NCBI RefSeq assembly: GCF_954871325.1
Contig: NC_088777.1
Location: forward strand, 4,404,509 to 4,468,508
Direction of reading: 5' to 3'
DNA length: 64,000 bases
Source: Gordionus sp. m RMFG-2023
Taxonomy: Eukaryota; Nematomorpha; Gordioida; Chordodea; Parachordodidae
Shown: positions 35,901 to 45,939 of the stretch, piece by piece
Layout of the letters: every line of letters starts with the position of its first letter
How positions within the stretch are numbered: the first letter of the stretch is position 1
The notes under the pieces: model-generated
What the model was told of the DNA's origin: nothing
Databases searched by the model: none
Seen by the model: the letters and a program-made list of their open reading frames with translations, nothing else
Translations under genes and position numbers: made by a program

Positions 35901-38900
35901 ATATTTACGCTGTAAATGGATAGAAGGCGCAGATATAATGAATACACTTGGCCAAGGTTTGATATTTTATTTTAATGGGATTAGGATATATACTATATAA
36001 TTTTATATGTTTTTTTTTAAAAAAAAGTCCTGACGCTAAATTTATATTCTTTATTTTTAATAATCTTGGCTGAAATTTTATTAATTGAATATTATTGAGT
36101 AAAATATTTACTATATAAAAATAAAATAATATAACAAAGGATAATAAAAAATATATATTTTATATTATATTAATAAGCTGAGGTAAAAAGATATTAAAAT
36201 AATAAATATACAGGTAATAAAAAGGTTAATAAGAGGGCCATGACTGCGGTGTGAAATAAAATCGTATCTCTTTTATCATCAAAGAGAAATTTTAAATAAA
36301 TTTAATTACCCATTAAATATATTATTAATATTTAATATTTTAAAATAATTTATGTAAATATCATATATCTCGCAAAATTATCACGAATATTTTTAGATTA
36401 TCCATAAGCTTGTGTGTGTCCCAGGTGAATAATTAAAAATTCGGACTTAAATGGTACTTAAAATGAGGCTAACTTTACGTGGGCCATCATACCATACTCT
36501 CAATAAGTCGTCGTTTCTAAGGTGGTTAACCGAGTTTCGCTTTTTTAAACCAGCAATCCACCAACTTCGTTGATCACAAAATAGTGCCAACTTATTAGGT
36601 TCCTTCATTAACTAGCTAATGCCTTAATGTCTAAAGAGGCAAGCAACGAAAAATTTCAATTTGTTCTTAGAAATATTTACAATTTTTGTAATACACGTAT
36701 TCGCTCGAGACAAACGTTCGTTTTTATAATTCGCAAATGTTTATATAAGAAAATAATTTTTTTTACATATTTAAAGAAAACTTAACTATTTACTGACAAT
36801 GCAAATAAAAATAATTTTTTAAATATCAAAATTTAATAGATTTATTTTAAACTCTTTTTCGTATCTTTTTCGTATCTTTGTATCGCCTCCGGATTGAATA
36901 ACTTTCATGATATCATGGCTTCATATTACCGATCGACCATTTTGCGAAAATAAATATAAGGAGACGAGCGTAATTCTTGGGAAAAACTCAATTTTCATTA
37001 GTTATTAATTATTAACCAATTTTTAAAAAAAATTTGTACCCTTATTATAAAATTTTTTAAAGATATATTATATCTTCCCCACCCCCCAACTCCCCAATAT
37101 TCTATATTAGTGTTGTTAATCCTTCAACATTAGATTCTATACAACTCATTCAGTCTGATAACAGACTTAAGTAGAGGAATGATTGGTTGGAGGCACTAAC
37201 CGATCACATCGGTGATCTCTTATTATAGAAAAAATAATAATAGAGAGTTGCCATATTCTCACGATTTCTAATGTTACATACATACATAGTCCACTCATAT
37301 AATTGTATAAATTTCAACATATTTGCCACCTCTAAAGGGGACGGGGCGTGGACTTGATTGACAATCAGGATCGACACCGTTAAACCTCGTTAAATCTGAC
37401 CAAGCCTAAAAGCAGCGCGCATTCCAAACATTTTGCAACCAATCAATCTCTCATCGAGCAAAGCCTGAGATATGAAGGATTGGCAATCTTTCGGGAATCA
37501 TTCAAATCCCGTATTTGGGATTTCATTTGTGTTTCCTCATTCCCATTCAAATACAAATTCGAATCTTTTATTAACACCCGAATCAAGAATGATTAAAAAA
37601 AATAATATTTAAAACAAATCGACAATAGGTGTTCACTCCAATCGTTCTTTATAACAAATGAACATCTCTTTTTTTTCCTTTCAGAACTCATAAATAAACA
37701 ATTAAGCAATAAAATCAAAACGTTTTCAACAAATGAACTGAGAGAATTTCGTTCTCCGACAGAAACTACAGATAGGAGCTTTCAAATAACAACTATGGCA
37801 CCTTCTTGGGAATCTTGCTTATAAAAAACAATTGATCCATATATTTTTTTAGTATATAATTCTACTTTAATAAAAAAAAATTCAATTTTGACTCCAAAAT
37901 GTAATATATAAGTTACCTTTGTACTTTTAGTTTAAAAAAGGCTAATAGATTAAATTTAATAATTCCTATTGTAATTAATATAAAATTAATTATAATAAAT
38001 ATAATATTAATATATTATGATATGGTAATATAATTTGAAAATAGCTTTAAGGGGGAAAATAAAATGTAATATCCATTTGTAAATTTTTTAATTTATTCCT
38101 TCTTCAATTATCGAGATTTAAATTATACTTTTTTTTGTTAAAAAAAGGCGTAAAGCGTGTAAATAAAAACAAGATTAGAAGATTAAAAAGCGATTTTGAT
38201 GCGTGATATATGAGTGAATCATACTTACCTTCCCCTAAAAAAGATGCAATTTTAGTTTTCAAATAGCTATAAATTCGTGATAAGAAGGACAGCAGTCAAT
38301 CGAGTTTATATGACTTATATTTTTAAAACTATAAACGTTTAGCTGTCCAAATTATTTTGTAAAACAGCTTTTCCAAAAACGTTCTCTAGTTATCTATTTT
38401 TTTTGAGATCTTAAATTAAATAAATTACAAAAAAAATGAACAATTGTATTTCATTAAAATGTCAGAATATAAAAATTAGTAACTATATTTTGAACCATCA
38501 TTATTACACTAGGCAACTAGTAATTGGTAAATATATATTATAGCGCATATTAAAATAAATTATTTATGGGCGACATAATTATAGGCCTATTTTTTTATAT
38601 AAACTAAGCCCTTTTGAATTATAATGTTCCTTATATGGTAAAAATCAGGCAGATAACAAAAATAGAATCTTTTCCTCAAACGAATTTTAAAAAATCGTGA
38701 AATTCATTATATACTTTTGGGAACAGAACAACTAACCAACATCTGACTTTTGGCCATACCTAATAACATATGGCATCCCCAGATATATCCCATATCGGAC
38801 TCTAGCCTAAACGTGAAATCCTTTCATGTGAAACCAAATATAATTTTCACTATGGGGCTCTATTTACCGACGCCAGTTACATGTTACGCGATTACTATTT

Positions 38901-41900
38901 TGTAGCTCACCCCCCATTCAGATACAAATGGATCTGTCATAATAATTTTTTGGATCCAAAGTCCATTCCAGAAAAGAAAAATCGATTGAAGAGGAGATAA
39001 AATTTTTAAATAGTGGCGGGAAATAATATTTGGGGAAAAATTTTAAAAATTTTGATACAGGGGTTTCAACAGTTAAGTAAAGCAGTTGTTTAGATTTTTA
39101 GTTAAAAATTTTATAAAGGTTTTGTTCCATGGGTTTTTTTTGAAGAAATTTATAGCGGTTCAGATCGGTTTTTAGAATTTATAACGGTTCTTTTCGGTTA
39201 GTTCCGGTTTTTATAAATGTGATTTTTTTTAAAAAAAATTAATCATAAAGCATATATGTATATTAATCTAAAATCTTTTAATTTAAAATTTTTTATAATT
39301 CCTTATTTAATTTAAATATGAAGATTATTTCTTATCTAATTAACTGGTAATTTTCCTAATCTCTATTAAATTGAGTCTCTAAAGTAAAAAAAAAACAATA
39401 AACTTGGTTTAGATTGATATGAAGATAAAGGCGATTTAATTTGTATAAAAAATTTTAAATTGAAAAAAAAAATCACGAATTTAAATTTCCCCCCAAGGAA
39501 AAATTATTTAGGTTAATAATTTTAAATTGATAACCGTTATGAACCGGTTACAGTTCGGTTCGTTTTTTATATTTTCTTTATAACGGTTCGGTTACGGTTC
39601 AGAAAATTATAACGGATCGTTCCGGTTTCGTGGTTCGGTTGGAAACATTGCTATCCAAGTCCGACTGATCAGGTTCGATTGGATATCTGTGAAGAGTCAT
39701 ATCATGTTATAAATATATATATTTTCGATGTATGAAACATGATTATAAATATTATTAAATAACTGACTAACTGTAATATCATGAAGAATTTTTAAGAGCA
39801 GCAGATCCTCTAATTACCCCCTCCTACTCCCCCATATCGATTCAAAATTAGCAAAAATAATTCTCTCCAATTATAGACGATTTAGCGTCATACCTCCAAT
39901 CCACCCCCCCCCCCCATTCACTGTGGTAGAAGTCCCTGCCTAAGAGTAAACAAACCAGGAGCTAAAATATTTTTTTAATATTCCTTATCTTGCAATTTTT
40001 TTAAATATATTAAATTATTAAATAAAAATCTCCTGAGAGAATGTCAGCCATGTTAGATCGATTATCAGTGGTCTTGTCATGATACATCCAAGGGGGCAGG
40101 GAATTACGAAAATTATTTTGGGATTTCATCTCCCTAAATACCCATTATTCCAGTGCCACGCCTCTGAAGAATTATGATTAGATTCTAAAATGGATGCCAA
40201 TTTTTCCTGTTTTATCAGTGCCTCTGAGAGATTTAATCTGTATAGTAGCCAGTATAAAAGGAAATCATTGGAACAAACAATATTTTGGCCAACTAAAAAC
40301 CATGATATCAATGAAACATTAATCTGAAACTTACATCAATAATTAGAGCGTATTTAGCAATTGGTGGATGTTAAAGAAAAAATTATAATTGGCAAAAAAT
40401 TTGCCAAGAATGTGATACTAGAATAAGATTACGGCGAAATTGAAAACGATTACAATAGTTAATTTTTTGCCTTTAAAATGCTAAAGTTGAGCGATTGTTT
40501 GGTAAAATAATATAAATAGTAAGTGTGCTTTCCTCGATAGAAAAGCTCAAATGTCAATCTAATATGAATTATGTCAATTGGGAAGTGCCTTGTTTTTCAA
40601 TTATTTTTATATAATTTATATATATACCAATTTTAAAAAAAAATTAAATGTGTCTATAATATTGTTCATATTATTAATATTTTTTCAAGCGCTTGCTTTA
40701 AATAGAATAAATTTCTGAAATGATTTAATAGAAATAGATAAGGGAATTTTTTTTATTTTAAATAAAAAAAAATAAAGCAAATTTTTGTATAGATATCAAT
40801 ATAAATAATATTATGAGAATAAAAGATTCTACCTTTTCGTATTCACATGAGAAGGGGGAGGGGGTGTTGCAACCCTAAACCCTCATTCAGCTGCTCTTTG
40901 GAGGAGGGGGAGGCATTTATAAGTAATAGTGATTATCGTGAATACTAAATCTCATATTTTTAAATAAGACTATATACTTTATTTTAGGTGTGAAGTTTTG
41001 ATCTTCATTACTTCCCATAGGGATGGAAGAATATAGAATCAAGCAAATATTTTGTTATGATCAGTGATATGATGTGCTTAATATAAATATGCACTTATAT
41101 GGAAATATAATATCAAATCTCAATATTTTCCTCCTATCTTAATCAGAATGACTTTTGCTTTTTATAGTTGAGTATAATATGTTAAAACTATTAATTGTAA
41201 TGAAATATAAGGCACAATTATGAAGTTTTTCAATTATACTTAATTTGGAATATTTTTCTGTAATGAAATCAGTGTGGGTGATAGAAAATGAAAGTTTTAT
41301 TATATATATATATATATATAACTTGACTACAATATAATCATGTTGAGATTAATAAATAAACGTGACAGTTTAGCTAGAAATAAAAACAATATTTGCAACA
41401 TAGGAATAGCCAGGGGGAGGGAGCAAAGGAAAATTTCCCCCTTTAAAAATTTGTCTCTTTTTGTAAATATCATTTTAAGCTAATTATGTTGCCCTCCTTA
41501 ACACCCCCCCCCCCCCCATCCTGCTCTAACTATATTTTAAAAATATTATTACAAATTGAATATAGCCCTAATCTCCATTAAAACTTATAGGGAAACCCCA
41601 CCTAATAGTATCCCCCCTCCCCCCACATAATAAAATCCTGTTTATATATATGATTTGAAATACAAAATATTATTAAGAGATTTGTAAGAATATTGTTTCA
41701 TTGATTAGGAATAAAAAAAAGATTTGATAAGACCATTACCATTTATTCAAAATCAAAAAAAATTTTTGATCATTGACATGTAAAGCACATGTTTTATTTA
41801 GGAAAATGGGAATTCAAAATATGATAATTTTGTTTTTGATTATCAGTAAATAATTTATGAATCAATAAACAAAAAACCTATGTGAGATTTTATTTTCTAT

Positions 41901-42420
41901 GGGGAAAATAACTAAGATGGTGGGGGATGGGAGGGGTGGTTGGCAGTTTAAAAAAAATATTATTTTAAGATTAAAACTCAATTATTTATTAAAATCATAT
42001 TGTAGGGTAGGGTTAATATTTAAATAAAAATGGTTATATTTTATTAATGTCATCATTGTCTTATAAAATATTGAAAAAACTAAAATTTGAATTATTAATA
42101 TCTTCATAGATATTCCTAGTCATAAAAATCAATTCAAACCCCAATCCTATATTATTTTAAAGGATGAAATTTATCTTCCCCACATATATTCTATCATAAA
42201 AATTTAAAAATGATAATCAAAAACAATTATAAATGTTAAGAAAATATAAATAAATAACAATAGTTTTAAATTGATTTACTTGTATAAATTGAATAGTTAA
42301 GGCGCTTTTCCCTACTCCCCCACCGCCTACGACTATTATTTTGTAATTAGAACCATGATTTCCTTCCTTGTCATTACATCCATAATTACGATTTTGTTTA
42401 TTTATTTTACGAAAAAACAT
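23341..42420 (-). CDS. RRAS: R-Ras/Ras2-family small GTPase, exons 1-5
   Basis: Membrane-associated GTP-binding switch protein of the Ras superfamily. Exons on the minus strand are 42280-42420, 33931-34018 (or its duplicate 33690-33777), 31258-31360, 24370-24481 and 23341-23459. All junctions are GT-AG and keep phase, giving 187 residues. G boxes are GGGGVGKS (P-loop), YDPTIEDSY (switch I, effector loop), DTAGQEEF (switch II), NKCD and [25 protein letters not shown] resembles R-Ras/M-Ras/fly Ras2 more than H/K/N-Ras. A basic N-terminal extension of about 26 residues precedes the P-loop, as in R-Ras. The last exon with the expected CAAX prenylation box was not identified. Introns of up to 8.3 kb are full of repeats. 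Confidence 0.94.
23849..24271 (+). CDS. Hypothetical 140-aa ORF over a minisatellite, antisense in a Ras intron
   Basis: ATG-initiated frame, very basic, with repeated [14 protein letters not shown] / [14 protein letters not shown] peptides. The 3' half (about 24055-24235) is a degenerate repeat of roughly 55-60 bp containing CTCAAGAAGACG and CATATGGCCCCA. It lies entirely in Ras intron 4 on the opposite strand. No family was recognised. The repeat keeps one frame open over several units, but it may still be a chance frame. Confidence 0.25.
   Translation: MSSFTVFQKNFTGKKFRFKNQNKKQLFFLKKNSYLYKNKFTAPNSCLVNSLNNFQSFYRSLFKEDSLSIPYIALKKTLKKPIRPQRSLRSPYGPISYITLKKTFKKDHMAPTRILFSRRRLISPHGPTPFVERKKNNIGF
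24055..24235. repeat. Minisatellite with a unit of about 55-60 bp
   Basis: Three to four imperfect units sharing TATATT(G/A)CTCTCAAGAAGACG and CATATGGCCCCA, GC-richer than the surrounding DNA. Confidence 0.7.
24370..24481 (-). CDS. RRAS: Ras exon 4
   Basis: Acceptor TTTTAAAG, donor AGAAAA|GTTTGT. It encodes [20 protein letters not shown] and the G4 box [10 protein letters not shown]. Confidence 0.92.
24569..24752. mobile_element. hAT-type MITE (family E)
   Basis: Inverted ends TAGAGGTCTTCAATGGG / TAGAGGTCTGCATTTGACGG with GGGCGGG motifs inside. No matching target duplication. A longer relative lies at 33107-33483. Confidence 0.55.
24753..25276. other. Ras intron 3 stretch, no gene seen
   Basis: Mixed-complexity intron DNA. 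A patch near 24910-24980 contains GATCCGATCCGATATTG-like motifs of the kind seen inside the hAT-type repeats, so it is probably an old repeat fragment. Confidence 0.4.
25277..26990. repeat. Foldback (long inverted repeat) element, interrupted by a MITE
   Basis: The left arm (about 25277-25870) is inverted in the right arm (about 26450-26990). Shared blocks include AAGGCATATAAATGAATGAA/TTCATTCATTATATGCCTT, TGTTGCAACAATTCTTCAA, GTTCTTGAAACGCTCG and CCATGGTTTGTGACATTC. AAAG and CTTT microsatellites mirror each other inside. A family A MITE (26592-26789) splits the right arm at GAAGAATTG. No transposase was seen. Confidence 0.7.
26592..26789. mobile_element. hAT-type MITE (family A) nested in the foldback element
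   Basis: Ends TAGTGGTGTTATTAAAGGGC and GCCATTTAACAACACGA. Removing it restores the right-arm sequence that matches the left arm. Confidence 0.7.
27004..29063 (+). mobile_element. Degenerate hAT transposon
   Basis: About 2.06 kb, ends TTAGAGGTGAGCGCGGGCC / TAGAGATGGGCGCGGGCC, flanked by ATCCCAAA / ATCCCAAT (26996-27003, 29064-29071; 7 of 8 bases). It encodes a broken hAT transposase on the plus strand. Confidence 0.82.
27708..28890 (+). pseudogene. hAT transposase remnant
   Basis: Readable pieces are [15 protein letters not shown] and [14 protein letters not shown] (27800-27910), [15 protein letters not shown] (about 28350) and a C-terminal [18 protein letters not shown] ... [10 protein letters not shown] (28780-28890). 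Stops and frameshifts separate them, and a short AACTATCAC-containing direct repeat interrupts the middle (28475-28600). Non-functional. Confidence 0.75.
29100..29280. repeat. Decayed relative of the 9591 MULE inner region
   Basis: Contains GAATCTAG..., AATTCCCTATAAATA and GGGAATTTTTTTTCCGG in the same order as about 13085-13250 inside the 9591 element. Confidence 0.5.
29536..29713. mobile_element. hAT-type MITE (family A)
   Basis: Starts TAGTGTTATTTAAACGGCACG and ends GAGCAGTTTAACAATA. The internal ATATTACGCAGGCCTGAAGATTT block is shared with other copies. Confidence 0.6.
29983..30159. mobile_element. hAT-type MITE (family A)
   Basis: Ends TAGTGTTGTTAAAAACGGC / TAGTGTTTGTTAAAGGGCTC. Flanks TTAAATAC and TTAAAAAT share 6 of 8 bases. 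Confidence 0.7.
30160..31257. other. Ras intron 3 stretch with an imperfect direct repeat and GC-rich repeat ends
   Basis: 30450-30580 holds two imperfect copies of a roughly 65-bp unit (ATTTGAC..., CACTCAATGAC...). 30672-30820 and 31140-31240 contain GGGCCGGG-type motifs typical of hAT MITE ends. No gene was seen. Confidence 0.45.
31258..31360 (-). CDS. RRAS: Ras exon 3
   Basis: Begins after CCCCTGACAG, completing an Ile codon ([14 protein letters not shown]). It ends AATAG|GTTTGC, after two bases of a Ser codon. It encodes switch II and [19 protein letters not shown]. Confidence 0.92.
31549..31743. mobile_element. hAT-type MITE (family A) in Ras intron 2
   Basis: Ends TAGTGTTATTAAATGGGTCGG / TAGTGTTGTTAAAGGGATCG. 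No clear target duplication. Confidence 0.65.
31744..32561. other. Ras intron 2 stretch, no gene seen
   Basis: AT-rich intron sequence. Short open frames here lack coding signatures. A truncated family A end (TAGTGTTGTTAAAAAA) is visible near 32364. Confidence 0.45.
32562..32758. mobile_element. hAT-type MITE (family A)
   Basis: Ends TGGTGTTGTCAAACGGCTAAC / TAGTGTTTTTAAATGGCTCG, with internal blocks shared with the copy at 16799. Confidence 0.65.
32897..32997. repeat. Compound tetranucleotide microsatellite
   Basis: CTTT repeats, then about 15 CTAT repeats, then CTTT again, about 100 bp in a Ras intron. Confidence 0.95.
33107..33483. mobile_element. hAT-type MITE (family E)
   Basis: Ends TAAGGGTCTGCAATGGGTAG / TAGAGGTCTGCAGAGGGCC. 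CCCGCCCG and GGGCGGGC tracts lie next to the left end. The target duplication is not conserved. Confidence 0.6.
33690..33777 (-). CDS. RRAS: Ras exon 2, downstream copy (2b)
   Basis: Identical to 33931-34018, with the same splice sites. Including both copies would add 88 nt, shift the frame and reach a TGA after about eight codons, so only one can be used per productive mRNA. Confidence 0.88.
33931..34018 (-). CDS. RRAS: Ras exon 2, upstream copy (2a)
   Basis: 88-nt exon between an AATAATAG acceptor and a GATA|GTAACA donor, encoding [19 protein letters not shown] and the following IDDVIARLD. It enters in phase 0 and leaves in phase 1, fitting exons 1 and 3. It is an exact duplicate of 33690-33777. 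Confidence 0.9.
34461..34674. mobile_element. hAT-type MITE with GC-rich ends
   Basis: Left end TAGAGACCCATAGAGGTACC, right end GGCCCGGAAATCTCTGA. Flanks CTTTATAT / CTTATATG are similar with one indel. The interior has CCCGG tracts, and the left end matches the element at 18940. Confidence 0.6.
34675..39057. other. Ras intron 1, no gene recognised
   Basis: About 4.4 kb of intron. Most is AT-rich. Higher-complexity patches stand out at about 36430-36660, 37100-37560 and 38700-38960; none gives a recognised protein or RNA gene. 35520-35670 has repeated TATC(T)AGATAC-like motifs, also seen beside the exon 2 duplication. Confidence 0.45.
39058..39650. mobile_element. hAT-type non-autonomous element (family C-like)
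   Basis: Left end CAGGGGTTTCAACAGTT, right end (reverse complement) CAATGTTTCCAACCGAACC. CGGTTCGGTTACGGTTC arrays sit next to both ends around an AT-rich core. No target duplication was recognised. Confidence 0.55.
39651..42279. other. Ras intron 1, 5' part, no gene recognised
   Basis: AT-rich intron with C-runs at about 39901-39914 and 41505-41517, a TA repeat near 41302-41321 and a G/C-tract repeat at 41400-41480. No coding sequence was recognised. Confidence 0.45.
42280..42420 (-). CDS. RRAS: Ras exon 1
   Basis: Starts at an ATG ([20 protein letters not shown]) and ends FIQ|GTAAAT in phase 0. It contains the P-loop [16 protein letters not shown]. Confidence 0.9.
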
Positions 42421-42734
42421 TTAAAAATTTTGAAAAGCATATGCTACCATTCATGCACGCCTTTATTTAAATAGGATGGATCGCAAATATGTTGTACTTT
42501 ATAATAACCGGTAAGGTTAATTTAAAAATAGTATAATAGCAAGATATCTTAAGATTATACAAACGAAATTGTAATGAATATCATTTATTTAAAATTTTAT
42601 GATAGATAAAATATAACTTTAATTCTTTTTATTAATTTAATAATAAAAATTATATAAAGTAATAGGTAGCATCTAAACTTCATATATTATAACATATTTA
42701 TTTTGTGCCTCACATATTTGTATCAGTTTACATA

Positions 42735-43362
42735 CAGGGTTGCCAGGTAAAATTTTTAAATTGCGGAAGAAATTTGGTATTTTGTGGGTTAAATATGAAA
42801 ATTGCGGTAGAAATATAAAAATTGCTAAAAAATTTTTAGTCGGCCTTTGGCCGGGATTGTGAATTGCTTTAGTTATCCCTCTATTAATTCTTATAATTCC
42901 TTTTTAATAAAGTCGGTAAAGTTTAAAATTTTAAAATAGTTAATTTCTACTTCTTTCTCTTTGAGTTACCTTATTTATATTCTATACAAAAAAATTTAAA
43001 CGTGATTGATAATTAAGCGCCTAGCCTTATAATGTTATATACAAACACACATGAAAATGATAAAATATAAATGAATGATGTTTATTTATTATTGGATAGA
43101 CATGTTTTTTGAATAAATATTTAATTTATTTTAAAAATATAAAAATAATTAATTATTGCTTCAGAAAATTATTATTTATATATTAAAAAAAATTTAAATA
43201 TGCTAAAAAAAATTGTGCGGGAGAAAAATTTAAAAATTGTGGTAGATTTTTGCAGTAGATTTCCAATTGCGATAGTTTTGCTGGAGTGAGATGTCTGCCT
43301 TTAATCAAAAAATTTGCAGGAGTCTACCGCTGATGGGGGGGGGGGGAGACCTGGCAACCCTG
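42735..43362. mobile_element. hAT-type non-autonomous element (family D)
   Basis: 628-bp element with perfect inverted ends CAGGGTTGCCAGGT. Target duplication TTTACATA / TTCACATA (42727-42734, 43363-43370), 7 of 8 bases. A G12 run lies near the right end. No reading frame. Confidence 0.85.
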
Positions 43363-44647
43363 TTCACATATCTATGCTGTAATTATTTTAATATTTTATT
43401 TTGTTAATTTATGTGTTTATTATCTATCAAATTAGCTCATCATCGACTCCGTTTTTTACTAGGGTACTTATTGTGCAATATGATTCTACCCATCTATTCC
43501 TATTCACTTTTCTTTGTTTCTAATTTGGATCCTAACAAAAACAATCCTCTTTTCCACTTCATATTACGTTCTTTTCTACCCTTCCTCTTTTCTTCTTTAC
43601 CGCTTTTAATTGTTCTCTGTTTATCTCTTTACCCGATGTTTTGAAATATACCTTAAAAAAGATTACTTTGGCTAAAAAAAAGAGGGAAATTTGGAAATTG
43701 TGTGCTATAAAGAGGTTATTTTTAAAAATGTTATAGCTAAAAAATATAGGAAGGTCATTTTGAAAATAATTTTAAAAAAATTTGTTTGTGCCTTCTGAGA
43801 TTGCCAAATCTAGTGACTCTCCTGCCCTGATATCCTATATGAATATCAATATTCGAGTCGTTCATTCAGCGAATTCTTATACTGTATAATTTGTATTAAT
43901 CATTTCTTACATCATGCCTGATTCGATCCGAATCCTTCAAGTTGAGTATTTCTTCGAATCATTCATCGAAATCAGGAGTGTGGCTAGCTAGGTACTTTGA
44001 GTGCTACTGTACCCTATTTGATTCGGCAAGGTGTTATTTTCTCAACTTTAAATCATTTTTTTGAGCGCGTTTTATTAAATTTAAAAATTTTATTTTACTC
44101 GTATTTACTGCATATTTAGAATACCTATATTATGAATTTTAGACAATCTGGCCGTTAACAATTGAGTCCTTTATAATTTATATAAAAAAAATCTATGGGT
44201 ATAACTAGTATAAATTATATTATGTTCAAAAGTTCATGGAAAAATTGTAACAAATTTACATTTCCGGTAAATCAGACTTTTAAATTTAAAAAAACGCGCT
44301 CGAAAAATGGTTTAAAGAAGAAAAATAACACTGCTGGAAAAAAAGTAAATTGCTACTAACATTATAGAAACAGAGTAAATAAATTTATGCATTTTGAAAT
44401 AAATTAGCACCCTTTTAAACCACCTATTGTAAAAAGCTTTTCGGATATTTTTTATTTAAACGTAATTCACCAATTCGATATTTGGTTATACAGTGTTGAC
44501 CAGATTTGATGGAAATGTTTTCAACTTCATCCACACAACACGGTATTTATTATGTATTTTAGACAAAACTCCCTTAATGTAATAATCTCTTACATATTAC
44601 CCTCCTCTCATTCTCTTCTTACCTCTGAAATTTCTCACAAAATGCTC
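43363..44647. other. Intergenic stretch with an interspersed repeat
   Basis: 43665-43835 resembles 59940-60070 (GAAGGTCATTTT.AAAATAATTTT ... TGAGATTG). The hydrophobic 77-codon frame at 43411-43644 has no recognised domain and was not called as a gene. Confidence 0.45.
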
Positions 44648-45939
44648 TGAGTGCGTGAACCATATTCGTTTTTTTTTGAAAAAAATGATGAACGGCGTTC
44701 CCTTTACTTTTAACGAACTTTGAATGTGAACGCGTTCCTTTTTTTTATGACGAACGCGTTCACGTTCAAAGTTCGTTAAATTTTAAAAATATTTTTATTT
44801 ATATTTTTTTGAAAAATTTAATATTTCTTTTTTTGAAAAAATGTATTATTTATATTTTTTAATCGGCTGTGTATTTCCTTTTCACATTTCAATGTTTTTA
44901 ACACATAGTTTATTAATATGAATAATATTGTTTATATTTTAATTTAATATATTAGCATAAGCATGGATATTATATATTATTTAATCCTCATCATCTGATT
45001 CTGGAAATCCAAAATCAGATGAATTATCATTACTATGGCCGAATAGATAAATGTCATTAACATCCTATATTGAAGGAACTAATCTAATGCTTACCAAGTA
45101 TAAAATGTGGCCAAAAAGTATTATATTGTCAAAATCTTCAGGTTCCAATTTAAAACGTTGATTTTAATATTAATTATTTGGTTTTATATGATATAACTAA
45201 GTTAAATCATTAAACTTGAAGAAATAATGCATTTGGGATATTTGACCCCAACAAAAACGATAGTTATTTTAAAATTAAAAAAATTAGTGGCCTCAAATAT
45301 GGTCAAACATCGATAGACGCCGTATTAAATGGGATTAATAAAAGGTATTAAACCTATAACTCTCAATTAATTACATATTTTAAATTTTTTTAAAGATTTG
45401 AACATATATATATAAGAATCAATATATTCTTTCTGCAATTTTACATCCAGCATTCAAACTTCAATGGCCATGGATAAAACTTCCACAGAACGAACCTATT
45501 AAAAATAAACTTATAACGTTAATTATAATACCGCAATCCCCTTATCTGCCCCTGTAGAGCACGCTTTAGGCTAATGCCGTATTAACTGCCAAGTGTTCCT
45601 GTCTATCAGATAAATATTTTGAAAACAACTGTTATTAAAATTTAATAAAAAAAATTTTTTTAAATAAAAATATCTTTTTATTCGCTATATTATATTATAT
45701 TTTATTTATAATTATATTATCATAATAAAACTATATTATTTTTTAACATGGCTAAAATATATTGTATTAAAAAATATGAGTTTATTTATATTAAATTAAA
45801 TTGAAAAAAAATTTATCATAAAATTTTGAACGAATTTATGAACGTGAACGCGTTCCTTTTTTTTTGAACATGAACTTGAACGCGTTTTGTCAATGAACGT
45901 TGAACGCGTTCAATTTTTTTAGAAATGTTTACAGCACTA
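44648..45939 (+). mobile_element. Degenerate hAT transposon
   Basis: Ends TGAGTGCGTGAAC / TAGTGCTGTAAAC, each followed by arrays of GAACGCGTTC. Transposase traces on the plus strand are AILHPAFKLQW (about 45430-45470) and a C-terminal LSAPVE ... LSDKYFENN (45545-45620), in different frames. Target duplication not found. Confidence 0.65.

Noticed and set aside
37320-37480. Possible tRNA- or SINE-like sequence
   Set aside because: No A/B box pair or cloverleaf could be drawn; left as a higher-complexity patch.
43411-43644. Hydrophobic 77-codon frame
   Set aside because: Composition follows TTT/CTT-rich DNA; no signal-peptide structure or family resemblance is convincing.
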